NCBI GenBank assembly: GCA_033064195.1
Contig: JARBJD010000083.1
Coordinates: forward strand, 1-64,000
Length of the DNA: 64,000 nt
Direction of reading: 5' to 3'
Source of the DNA: Blattamonas nauphoetae
Taxonomy: Eukaryota; Preaxostyla; Oxymonadida
The notes under the pieces are model-generated. The model was given only the letters and a program-made list of their open reading frames with translations, was not told where the DNA came from and did no database searches. The translations under genes were made by a program, and so were the position numbers. Positions 11,660 through 20,782 of the stretch are shown one piece after another. The stretch's first letter is position 1; each line of letters starts with the position of its first letter.

Positions 11660-12875
11660 TAGGTTTGGGGATGCAGAGGCGAGAGGAGAGCTGGACGAGG
11701 AGCTTGTTGATCTTCTCGACAATGATGAACAGCAGCTGGGGCGATGCGTTGTCGAAGATGGTTGTGTCCCAGTGCGACGTGGCACCGAGGATGGACACGT
11801 CGAAGAGATGGATGACAGCGAAGGCGAGCACCTCCGAGTTGACACACGTCGCCACGCACGATTCGAGGATGTTGGCCTGCGGGGTGTTCTTGAGGCGGCT
11901 GTAGGCGGAGTGGATGTTGTACACAATCACGTTGTGGCGGGTGGAGAACTCCTCCTTCCGCTTGATGATCATCTTCTCAATCGACTCGACCAGCGCGTAG
12001 AAGCAGTCTCCGCTGTCGAGATCGAGGCGGAAGACAGACGGATGGAAGTTGCACTCCTCCAAAACCACCTGCACGATCTTCGGCACCTTCACAATCATCG
12101 AGAACGTCCGCATCGCAATCTTCGGCTGCGAGTCGGGGAGCCTGCCGTGTTCCAGCAGGACACACAGCTCTTTCGCGATGGTTGGGGCTCCTTCGATGTA
12201 CGCCATCTGCTGAGGCAGCTTCTTCTGAAGCAGAGTGGCGGTGTCGGTCACGTCTTTGATGCGTGCAGTGAGCAGCTGCAGAATCTGAGTGAGCTGGAAC
12301 TTCTGCTTCTGGAATGCTCGCGACACTTTCTTCGTTTTATCGTCGCTGTCCCCACCAGAGGGGACAGAAATGGTGAGGTTCGGCTTCTTCGGACCAGTGC
12401 TGCCTTGTTCCGCGCCGGAGATGCTGTTGAACTCTTCGGGGAACACAACCTCGTCGAACTCGTCCGGTGCGATGATCTTGATTGTCCAGAGCGACTGGGC
12501 AATCTCATCCAGGCCGTCGTTCTTGTCGATGGCGTCGCGGACAGTCTTCGGATGGTTGGAGGTCTTGATGTCCAGCGAGACGCCCAAATCAGAGAGGGGC
12601 GAGGCAGAGCAGACGAAGATGGAGTCGAGCTCGAAGCCGGTCTGGCCTTTCCTGAACTCGCGTCGCTGCTCCTCCATTTTAGTGGTACGGTGTTGAGTCT
12701 GTGAAGCGGAGTTGCGGACAAGGATGATCGACCCAATCCGCATTTCGTGTTCGAGGTCGCGCTGCACGCGATGGGTGAAGATCTCGTCGTCGACGTTGAG
12801 TTCGGAGGCGTCGGAGAAGGGCGTGCCTGGGGAGGAGGGCCTCCCGTTGTTCGTCGGAGAGAGTGAGAAGGCCAT
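11660..12875 (-). CDS. Conserved helical protein of unknown function, upstream exon
   Basis: This is an open frame of 409 residues starting at ATG 12875 (MAFSLSPTNN). It is GC-richer than its neighbours and mixes hydrophobic helices with charged residues (for example IEKMIIKRKEEFSTRHNVIV), like a housekeeping protein. It has an N-terminal Ser/Pro-rich region and then a helical body. I do not recognise the family: a vesicle-tethering or scaffold subunit is possible, but that is a guess. The reading frame stops a few codons inside the inserted element at 11659 and resumes at 10315. An upstream open frame (12679-13341) overlaps its first 66 codons in another frame. Confidence 0.7.
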
Positions 12876-13341
12876 ACTGCCCCTGACCGAGCCTGGGTGA
12901 GCGAGTGGGAGAGGGGATGGGCGGGGAGTGAGGTGGGAGGAGAAAAGTCGAGGCAGTGGATTGGTTGAGAGCGGGACGGAGGAATGTTCCTTGGCGTCGG
13001 ATCATCATCCGCTTCAGCTGTGCCTGGGGAGGAGGAAGAGCACCCTGCTGTTCTTCTTCGGCGGACGGAGACATTGGAACGTCGGCGGGGGCTGGCGGCA
13101 GGCCTTGTTGGGAGAGGGCGGGACGGAAGAACGTGCCCTGGCGTTTGATCATCATCCGTTTGGGCTGTGGTTGTGGGGGGAGGAAGAGTACCCTGTTGAT
13201 CATCTTTGGCGGACGGAGATGTTGCGGATCGTGAAGGATGGAATGAGTGGGAGGTTTAGCGAGTGTTTGGAACGTCTGTTGAGGGATATTGAGTCGTAGG
13301 AAAGTTCTTGGTCGTTTGAGCATCGTGAAGTGATGATCCAT
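12679..13341 (-). CDS. Upstream open frame with duplicated KRMMI-RQGTF motif
   Basis: This is a 220-residue frame starting at ATG 13341. It contains three related basic motifs: LKRPRTFLRL near the start, KRMMIKRQGTFFRPAL and KRMMIRRQGTFLRPAL. The last two arise from an imperfect tandem duplication of about 145 bp. Its 3' end overlaps the start of the 409-residue frame. Either a frameshift hides a single longer protein with this Pro-rich, basic N-terminus, or it is an independent upstream frame. I saw no GT-AG intron that would join them. The RQGTF motifs look like kinase-substrate-type sites, which is inference only. Confidence 0.45.
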   Translation of the reverse strand: MDHHFTMLKRPRTFLRLNIPQQTFQTLAKPPTHSILHDPQHLRPPKMINRVLFLPPQPQPKRMMIKRQGTFFRPALSQQGLPPAPADVPMSPSAEEEQQGALPPPQAQLKRMMIRRQGTFLRPALNQSTASTFLLPPHSPPIPSPTRSPRLGQGQYGLLTLSDEQREALLPRHALLRRLRTQRRRRDLHPSRAARPRTRNADWVDHPCPQLRFTDSTPYH

Positions 13342-13930
13342 CGTGTCTGACTGCTCTGGTTATATCGTCGAGCTATTTCTTGATGGCTGTGGAGAGCTGT
13401 CCAATAAAAGGGGATTCATTGACTCTGATATATCTCTTAGATCATCGAAAATGATATTCAATACTATTTGAATGGTGAGGAACGATGAAAAGAACCCGAA
13501 GTGAGAGGGTCTGTATCGTGTTGTTTTGACAGTAGTCGGGAAAATTATCAAGGAATGGAGGATTTTGAGTAGTTTGGCGATGTTAGTTCAATAAGTTTCT
13601 CTAAAATATCTCTAGAGAACTAGGTGATCACGGTTTCTTGAAAGGCGTTGACGAGCTTGTTTGCGGAAGAGGTAATAAATGTACCAATTTGTGGTTGGGA
13701 TGGAGAAGTGGTGTTATATGGCAAATCAGGCATCAGTGATTGATAATTTGGAGATAGAAGATGAATGGAATTACGAGACCCATTCTTTCAAAAAACGTTC
13801 CGAACAGCTTAAATCACATGTAGATAACCTAAATATTGCACCTCGTTTCTAATACACCTCCCTTTGACTCACTGTCGCTATCCTAGGACTATCAAGTTTT
13901 TTCCGAATAAAAACGGGTTTATATTTAAAA
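13342..13930. other. Spacer with a 50-residue open frame
   Basis: The only noticeable coding-like stretch is a plus-strand frame 13700-13852 (ATG to TAA) with a charged, helix-like sequence (EIEDEWNYETHSFKKR). It may be part of the element whose right end lies at 13950, or a small gene. The rest shows no signal. Confidence 0.25.
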
Positions 13931-13953
13931 ACGGGTTTGTGGAGGGTCTATTA
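13931..13953. repeat. Right end of a TWA-target MITE
   Basis: The sequence GTTTGTGGAGGGTCTA followed by TTA matches the right end of the MITE at 34839-35665 (GTTTTGTGGAGGGTCTA, then TTA). It lies where the helical-repeat gene at 13954 should continue upstream, so the element cut that gene. The left end was not found within 600 bp and may be degenerate. Confidence 0.6.
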
Positions 13954-14906
13954 CGGCTGATTCTGTTGGATATGCCTTTTTATCTCTTGTTACGATGGTG
14001 CGGGATGGCCACAATTTGGATGAGGAGCATACCAGACACATTTCTACATTTTTGAATTGGATCACCCTGAATATTGGAAACACAATCAACTTCCAAGATT
14101 TCTTGATTGTCATTGGACAAGACTCCCCAGATGCCATCCCGATCTTTGTGGATTCGATCATTCTTCTACTATCGTTTCCCGATCAGTCAACTGTGAAACA
14201 TTTACTTACAATCATTCGTCTCAGTTTCGACTCGAACATTTCAATCCACCTTGCCCTTGTCTCCTCCAAACTGATTCCCAGAATCCTTTCGACACCATCT
14301 CTGCGTGATCTATCAGCGATTGATGATAATGGTCTCCTGAACACAATCATTCTGTTTTTCCTCAGAACCATCAGACTCGACTTCAACGACTATAATACTC
14401 AATCCGTCTCCGATAATGCCCACATTTCCTCTCAATCAATCGAAAATGTATTACTGCTTGAAGTATTGATTCCAATGGAACCTTCTCTCGTCCAGATCCG
14501 TCGCAATCGTCATCTTTTGTCATGGATCGATGAATACAGAATGACCCTGCTTTTATTTTTCGAAATTTTTGATGGAAGTACTCTCCATCAACCAACTCTG
14601 AATTTTGTTTGTTCTTCTTGCCTCCCAATGGTCTACCTGTCACTTCTTTCAAAAGTGGAGGACGAAGACACGAACCAATTCATCATATACTTCATGTCCG
14701 ACAATATGGATATACGGATGCTTGATGGAGCCGAAACTTGGCGCAGAGGGAGAATATTGCTGCAGATCCTGGAACAAGAAGGGTTTCATGAAGAACTCGA
14801 ACAAACGCTGTTTCACCGCAAATTATCGAGCTACGGATGGATAATAAGGTTATATACATTCCAATTATTGAATCTCTTGGGAATGAACTCTCCTGAGCCT
14901 CGTTAG
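13954..14906 (+). CDS. Short helical-repeat (ARM-like) protein, 5' end cut by a MITE
   Basis: This is a member of the short helical-repeat family. The frame is open from the MITE edge (TADSVGYAFLSLVTMVRDG), where the paralogue upstream of 18069 reads TADSIGRAIISLVSMIRD. Family marks follow in order: a FVDSIILLLS helix, RILSTPSLRDLSAIDDN, the LIPMEPSLVQIRRN block, LHQPTLNFVCSS, LSKVEDED, and the C-terminal WRRGRILLQILEQEGF. About the first 30 residues are missing relative to paralogues. ATG 13995 could serve as a start. Function is unknown: these are probably alpha-solenoid scaffolds. Confidence 0.75.
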
Positions 14907-15240
14907 ATGACTCTTGACACGAAAAAAACTCCGACCTCCCGCTGTCCCACCTTTTATCTAAATATCAACTCTTGTTCGTATGAATCACAATGCAATCTCT
15001 TTTTTTGTGGCCGTGCTCGTTTAACTCCCTCCTGTCTTCACTTATACCCTCCTTTCATTGTCGTTCGCTCCCCACAGTTCCCAGACCGGACACTGCCTGC
15101 TTATGAGAGTGTTTGGGTCAGAACAGCTCTTTTGGACCCGTTTCGATCTTGTTGAATCCAAGATTCACTTTCACAAGCGATCGTCCCATCGACTAGTCCG
15201 ATTGAGTTGTCCCCATAAAGAAAAAAGCCGACAATATCCC

Positions 15241-16340
15241 ATGACATCCAAAGACGGTATCACTCCTTTTCTCCTCATTGTCAAGTGATTCATCAAGAAT
15301 ACTATCCATTCATTGAGTGGAATCCACAGGAGCCTCTTCGAGTCTATTCTGCTCAAAAAGCCTTCATCACCCTCGTTTTCATGGTCCAAAATGGCTACAA
15401 CTTCAATGAAGAGCTTCTCGTCAAAGTGTTCCAGTTCCTGTCAGCGATCAGTTGGAACATCAACCTCTCAAATTTTGCCAATGCTTTAGTAAAGAGACAC
15501 TATTACGACTCCCATTTTTGTAACTTGGTCAGGGAACACAACACCCCGAACACCATCCCAAGTTTTGTGGACTCGCTCACAATACTCTTTTCGTCGTCAA
15601 ATCCATCGATATTCAAGGCCGCTCTCTCATGCATTGCCACTTGCCTCCGTCGGGGATCATCTTCAACACGAAAGGTCCTTATCTCCCCCGAACTCTTCCT
15701 CAGAATACTCTCGACACCTCATTTGCCAGATCTTTCTGTGGTCGATGATCAGGGCATGTTGAACGACATCCTCCTCATTCACCAGCTATGTCTTGAGTTC
15801 CTGATCCCCTCCAACGCTAATGGACTCATCCCGACCATTTCCAACGCCGATTCTCAATCAATGCGAGACATGGTGCTACGTGACCTATTGATCCCATTCG
15901 AACCATCTCTCGTCCAGATCTGTTGTAATCCTCGTCTCCTCTCATGGAACGCTGAATACAAAACCACTTTTGTTTTGCTATTCACTCTCTTTATTCAGAG
16001 TAGACTCCATCAACCAACAATGGATTTCGTTTGCTCTTCTCGCATCCCAATGGCCTTCCAGTCACTTCTCTCAAAAGTGGAAGACGAAGACATCAATCAA
16101 TACATCATCTCAACCAGATCCAGCATGATCTTCTACAAAGAGACCAAAGGACCGAATACTGGGTGTACAGGCAAACAATTGCTGCAGCCACTGGAGCGGG
16201 AAGGGTTCAGAGATGGACTCGAACAAACACTACTTCACGATAAATCATCACGAAATGGAAACATTGTGAGAGGCTATTCATTCGTCAACATGATCATGTT
16301 GGGAATGAACTCTTCTGAGTCAGAAATAGAAGAAATGTGA
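15241..16340 (+). CDS. Short helical-repeat (ARM-like) protein
   Basis: The start is ATG 15241. Exon 1 is only 16 nt (MTSKD plus one base) and is followed by a 29-nt intron (15257-15285, GTATCAC...TCAAG) that keeps frame with IHQEYYPFIEWNPQEP. The protein is about 356 residues and carries the family marks: PSFVDSLTILFSSSNPS, RILSTPHLPDLSVVDDQG, LIPFEPSLVQICCN, LHQPTMDFVCSSRIP, LSKVEDEDINQ and QPLEREGFRDGLEQ. It lies in tandem, same strand, with the related gene at 13954 and is closely similar to it, so they arose by local duplication. Cellular role unknown. Confidence 0.85.
15257..15285 (+). other. 29-nt spliceosomal intron
   Basis: GTATCACTCC at the donor and GTCAAG at the acceptor. Removal joins a 16-nt first exon to the long frame. 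The paralogue on the minus strand has the same 16-nt exon and donor at 18193. Confidence 0.75.
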
Positions 16341-16465
16341 CACGAAAAGAACTCTGTCGCCCGCATCCCACATTTCTCTCCACGATCGGATGATATCACT
16401 TTTTGACACTTCGATACTTCACACTCGCTCATTGTTGACACTTTGGTGTGCTCCTTTCTCCTCTT

Positions 16466-16945
16466 TCATCCTCTTTTGTTTCCAGGTGTTACAAGAACTT
16501 CATTCTCATCCAATTCATATTCTTCTTCCTGATTCGCATCTTCTTTTCTAAAGATGATCCTCACCTCCTCCAATTGACGTGTTATTTGCTGCGAACGGCT
16601 CTCCTGTGCAACACAACCTCGATGTGCACTGGAAGAGAAACCGAGTTGAGATTGACCCACCACATTCTCTGGATGGAGTGTCACTGTTTGAGCAAGTTCG
16701 AGGGAACGAGAGTCTGTTGATGCAGACGGAGGAAACATAAAGTCCCAAACACACAACGATTTGGAAAACGGATTCTCACAGTTTTGATTTCCGATGGATT
16801 TGATGTCACACTCATCACAATGAACGAGAAGAAAGAGTGAATGCTCATGCGGAATGAACGAGAGAGAGTGAATGATGGTGAAGTGAAACAGAATCGTCAG
16901 GATCCGAGTTGTTTCAGCCACAACACTTCTATTGATTGACTCCAA
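16466..16945 (-). CDS. Hypothetical protein, acidic helical C-terminus
   Basis: This minus-strand open frame has a Cys/Ser-containing middle (SKSLCVWDFMFPPSAS) and a charged helical tail (FRKEDANQEEEYELDENE). Its first 20 codons overlap, in a different frame, a recognisable SPRY-domain tail, so the true start must lie further in or on another exon. No family recognised. Confidence 0.3.
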   Translation of the reverse strand: MESINRSVVAETTRILTILFHFTIIHSLSFIPHEHSLFLLVHCDECDIKSIGNQNCENPFSKSLCVWDFMFPPSASTDSRSLELAQTVTLHPENVVGQSQLGFSSSAHRGCVAQESRSQQITRQLEEVRIIFRKEDANQEEEYELDENEVLVTPGNKRG

Positions 16946-17000
16946 AAAAAGTTACAGTTGGGATTCCGAGGCAGAGAGGAGTTGACAGCAATTGTGAAGT
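16897..17000 (-). pseudogene. SPRY-like domain C-terminal fragment
   Basis: On the minus strand, TPLCLGIPT followed (one base out of frame) by SIEVLWLKQLGS and a stop copies the ends of the SPRY-like genes in this window (SPLCLGIST ... VEVLWLKRF). Upstream sequence does not continue the domain. It is a short broken relic, probably from duplication. Confidence 0.55.
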
Positions 17001-17136
17001 GAATAATGAAGACGAGCGAGGAGCCCACCTGTCTGGGCATGGAATGAAGAAAGATGGTTTGCACAATCAGTGTTCACTTTTGCTGGAGCACCTGCGAAGA
17101 AATCAGAGGTGGACAGCGAAAAGCACAATTGAGTTC

Positions 17137-18209
17137 TCAAAAATAATTTATTTGTGGTCGAGGAGTGTGAACTCCCAATATTGTCATGATTTGAAATGAA
17201 TGGATCCCGACATCTTGTCCTACCATTGTTGATTTGTCGTGAAGAAGCGTTTGTTCGAGCTGATCTCTGAACCCTTCCTGTTCCAGTGTCTGCAACAATA
17301 TTCTCCCTCTGTGCATTGTTTCCGCTCCATTGATTTGCCATTTGCGCATGACATCGAGTATGAGCCTGATGATGATCTCATTGGTGTGTTCATGTTCCAC
17401 TTCAACGAGAAGTGACTGGAAGACAATTGGGATGCGAGAAGAACAAATAAAATTCAGTGTTGGTTGATGGAGTGTACTTATTTCAAAAAGAATGCTGAAT
17501 GATCGCAATATTCTCTGATGATCATCCTTCCACGACATAAGTGAACGATTGCGACTGATCTGGACGAGAGATGGTTCGATTGGAATCAAAAAAGTACGCA
17601 AAATCCGATTTCGGATTATTTGAGTCTCAATATCGGAAGAGATAGATTGAGATCGGAAGAGCTTAAGATCTCGTGTTGAGAAGAGCCTGAGGCCATCCTC
17701 GAAAATGGTGAGAATGTTGATTATGATGACCTTATCACCGATCACAGAAAGATCTCGCAAGTGGGGTGTGGAAAGGATTCTGGGAAAGAGTGTGGAGGAG
17801 AACAAGGACAGGCGGTTTGCTGGAGAACACTTTTTGAGAAATCGAAGAAGGACGATGAGTATCTCTCTGACAATCGATGGATGGGACGATGATAAGAGAA
17901 CGGTCATCGAATCGACAAAGGCTGGGATGGGGTCTGGGATGGCTTGTCCAATGGCAGTCAATAAATCGTCGGCGAAGTTATATTCAAAGAGATGCGATGA
18001 GATCGAAGAAATGAACGTTGAAGCTTTGTGTACGAGATCCTCATCAAATTGGTAGCTATCTCTGATCATTGAAACAAGGGAAATGATGGCACGTCCAATT
18101 GAGTCAGCTGTGATTGGTTCTGTTGGAGTCCAGTTCAGGAATGGAGAGTACTCTTGGTCAACGAAATGATACTGAAGAGAAAATGACTGATACCTTCTGA
18201 TGATGTCAT
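17137..18209 (-). CDS. Short helical-repeat (ARM-like) protein
   Basis: The long exon (from 18069 down to the stop at 17137) has the full family pattern: VDSMTVLLSSSHPS, RILSTPHLRDLSVIGD, LIPIEPSLVQISRN, LHQPTLNFICSSRIP, HRGRILLQTLEQEGFRDQLEQ. Open frame upstream of ATG 18069 still matches the paralogues (EYSPFLNWTPTEPITADS). A 16-nt first exon, ATG at 18209, matches that of the gene at 15241. The intron donor is GTATCAG at 18193. The most frame-consistent acceptor gives a 41-nt intron ending ACCAAG, because the closer TTCAG acceptor leads to a stop. Product about 345 residues, function unknown. Confidence 0.75.
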
Positions 18210-18482
18210 CGTTCGTGTTTGTCTTTTTCTATTATGGGACGATTACACCAATCACTGATGATTGAATCTATTTGGTCTCAATATGATAGAAAAGCTGACT
18301 ATCCATCATGAAAATCTGAATGACTTGACATCAAAGAAGTCCAACTGCTAAACAGGAGAAAGTGAGCTGTTCAAGGATGATGATATTTTTTTCATCTGTG
18401 GTCTATTCTACTCAGAATTAAGCAGAAATACCACAACAACATTATTTACACACAGTTGAGTGGTGTTCATCATTGTGGAGGT

Positions 18483-18764
18483 TCAATAGGAGGTCAGTGG
18501 TCGTGCTCGGAATTGATGCTGTCCGAACACATCGCACATAAACAGAAAATGCTTATTCACCTGCGCGTTGAACAGAAGGCAAACAGGAGATGTGTTCTCT
18601 TCCAACGATGGACCATAATGAGATGCGAGGTGATGGGGGTTGTCGGTCTGTGAGGAGCGACTTTTCTTCGTCATGGTGAACATATCCGGACGACGAGAAC
18701 TAAAATCCTTGTTGTTTGCTGGTGTGGGATAATGAGAGAAAGTGTGGGGGAGAAATGAAATCAT
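18483..18764 (-). CDS. Hypothetical small open frame
   Basis: A 93-residue minus frame without similarity to anything else in the window. It has no clear domain, and neither start nor splice context supports it strongly. It may be chance. Confidence 0.2.
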   Translation of the reverse strand: MISFLPHTFSHYPTPANNKDFSSRRPDMFTMTKKSRSSQTDNPHHLASHYGPSLEENTSPVCLLFNAQVNKHFLFMCDVFGQHQFRARPLTSY

Positions 18765-19221
18765 AATTAAGGAAAGCTGGCAAAGAAGTTCGAGAGAAGA
18801 ATCTGCTGATGGTCCAAAAAGAAAGATCTCAAAAAGTTAAAACACACCGTAAACAGATCATGGATGGCTATAGAATGGCAGGAATGAGGGGTACATCCCA
18901 TTTGAGGCGACAAACAGATGTGCGTGTGAGACGGGTTCAGAAATCGAGACTGGGACGAACTATTGTGTTATAATGTGTTGTGTGCGCACGGGAGGAATAA
19001 CTTTGGGAGAGATTGATCAACAACGAAATGATCAAAAATGGTTATGTGGAAGACGTCGAAGCTCGAAGATGAATCCATTTCTGGACAATTGGAGGGGGTC
19101 GCAGATGGTCTGCTGGCCGCGCGAGCATTCAAAACATGACGAACATAGCATGATAATCCACAGAAATGAGTGTCGAGTCATTCGAGAGGCAGCTTTGACG
19201 CGTCAGTTGAGATGCAAATAG
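18765..19221. other. No supported gene
   Basis: A purine-rich spacer on the plus strand. The short plus frame at 18973-19221 looks like a composition artefact beside the end of the next gene. Confidence 0.3.
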
Positions 19222-20046
19222 TCACAGCCCCGGCACATTCGATCCCAGCGATTGTGTTATTGAGTGGCAAGTGAATACAACGTTACGACCAAAACGGTCG
19301 TTTTTGTATGACAACATTTGTTCGAGTGTGTCTTCGAAGCCTTCCGTGTTCAGAGCTTTGATAATCCGTCTTTCTGAGAGGGTTATGACTGAATGTTGGC
19401 TCGTCCAATCTTTCAGCGAACTGGAGATGTATCCGAGAATCATCCAGAGAGTTTGATCATGTTCGATGATCGAGAGACAACTTGTGAATGCCATCGCAAT
19501 CGGAGAAGCGAGGACATATCGAAATGTTGGGCGATGATATGGACTGATTAGAAGGTGTGTTAACAATATATACATGAAGTCATTGAGGAAGTCTCCATTG
19601 AGAATGTGTCTATTTGAGAACAGAAATGTCACAAATTGAGACAATGGGAGCACGACCTTGTGAAAGATCATTTCACGATGGCTCCATTTGTCGACTTTAA
19701 GAGTTTTGCCAAGCTTTATGAGATTTGATGGAAGTGCGAGGTTGATGGAATCTTGGACGATTTCGAAAAGAGTTTTTATTATCGTTTCATTCCCAGCTAT
19801 TGGCAGTGTGTGTGGTTGAATTTTCGCGACAACATTGGAGATGAGATCTGACTCCGCATGACGACATATCACGTCAACTGAAAATTGCATTGATTCCTGG
19901 AGGAATGACATTGCTGCCGCAACAACTGTCGTATGGGGAGATGACAGAAGAGTGAGAATGCTGTCATTAAAACCAGAGTGTGATCCAGTTGAAGAGGGAA
20001 CAAGTTCATTGACGAGTTTTGTCGCAAGACCGTGTTCGAACCATTT
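19222..20046 (-). CDS. Short helical-repeat protein, downstream part after a MITE
   Basis: This continues the gene that starts at 20741. Directly after the MITE the frame reads WFEHGLATKLVNELVPSS, where the intact paralogue at 33604 reads SNLATELVPSS. The family marks follow: SILTLLSSPHTTV, KIQPHTLPIAGNETIIK (RPHTLPISGNETIIN in the paralogue), VVLPLSQFVTFLFSNR, RPTFRYVLASPIAMAF and the C-terminal LNTEGFEDTLEQML and LGSNVPGL. Only the insertion disrupts the frame. Confidence 0.8.
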   Translation of the reverse strand, partial: KWFEHGLATKLVNELVPSSTGSHSGFNDSILTLLSSPHTTVVAAAMSFLQESMQFSVDVICRHAESDLISNVVAKIQPHTLPIAGNETIIKTLFEIVQDSINLALPSNLIKLGKTLKVDKWSHREMIFHKVVLPLSQFVTFLFSNRHILNGDFLNDFMYILLTHLLISPYHRPTFRYVLASPIAMAFTSCLSIIEHDQTLWMILGYISSSLKDWTSQHSVITLSERRIIKALNTEGFEDTLEQMLSYKNDRFGRNVVFTCHSITQSLGSNVPGL

Positions 20047-20493
20047 GTGTAATTCTCAATGAAATAATCCAAGCGTCACAAAATCGCACAGACGCAGAAA
20101 CTCTCCTAAAAAACCATCTTTTTTCGTCTATCATACCGAAATACATCATTACTGAACTTTTTTCATTTTCAAAAAACATTAAAGTTGTCTCGATCAACCC
20201 AAACATCTCACGTTTTTTCCATTTTTCTCTTTAATGGACGGTTTATTTCCATTGTCTCACATGGAGACCTCTTTTTTTGTTGTTTTCCATCCTTTCCCTG
20301 TCTTAGAACTTGTTTTGCAATAAAAAGTATGCAAAAATGTGTTGATCTTAAAAAGGCCATTTCATGCGCGATCAGGCTTGAAATCTATAAATTCATCTTT
20401 CTCATGTGTACTCAACAACTAAATCTTAATTCTGTAAAATTTGATTTTTTTCCACGCTCATATATAATTTGCATCATTTCATTGAGAATTACT
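20047..20493. mobile_element. 447-bp MITE with 5-bp target duplication
   Basis: The ends are inverted: left GTGTAATTCTCAATGAAAT, right ATTTCATTGAGAATTACTC. The flanking direct repeat CATTT occurs at 20042-20046 and 20494-20498. There is no coding capacity. It interrupts a coding exon of the minus-strand helical-repeat gene and introduces a stop at once. Removing it with one CATTT restores the frame (LKPK joined to WFEHG). Superfamily uncertain. Confidence 0.8.
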
Positions 20494-20741
20494 CATTTCG
20501 GCTTGAGGTTATCCAAAAACCGGGCAGCTTTGTCTTGAAGGGCTTGATCAAACGGGTATTCAGCTTTCACGAGGGCAACAAGTGAATTGTATAGTCTCGA
20601 TTTGTCTTCAAACGATAATTCTGATGTCGAATCGAAATCTAGGAAGATTTCGAGCGATGAGTCAACAGTTGAGTGTGAATCTCGTGAAGCATTCAAACAT
20701 GCATCATTGAGTGTGTTCAAAGTCATGAGTTTTGTTTCCAT
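20494..20741 (-). CDS. Short helical-repeat protein, N-terminal part
   Basis: This starts at ATG 20741 and matches the N-terminus of the paralogue at 33604: SLVALVKAEYPFDQALQDKAARFL against SLVALVKAEYPFHQDLQDRAASFL. The frame runs into the MITE at 20493 and stops. The start faces the long plus-strand gene beginning near 20783, with an intergenic gap of only about 40 bp, so the pair likely shares a divergent promoter region. Confidence 0.8.
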
Positions 20742-20782
20742 TAAACAGACACGATGATCGCCCCACTGTTTCCCGTTTCAGG

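Noticed and set aside
11772-12704. 310-residue plus-strand frame
   Set aside because: It is the antisense shadow of the GC-rich minus-strand gene, and its text is His/Arg/Val-rich without domains.
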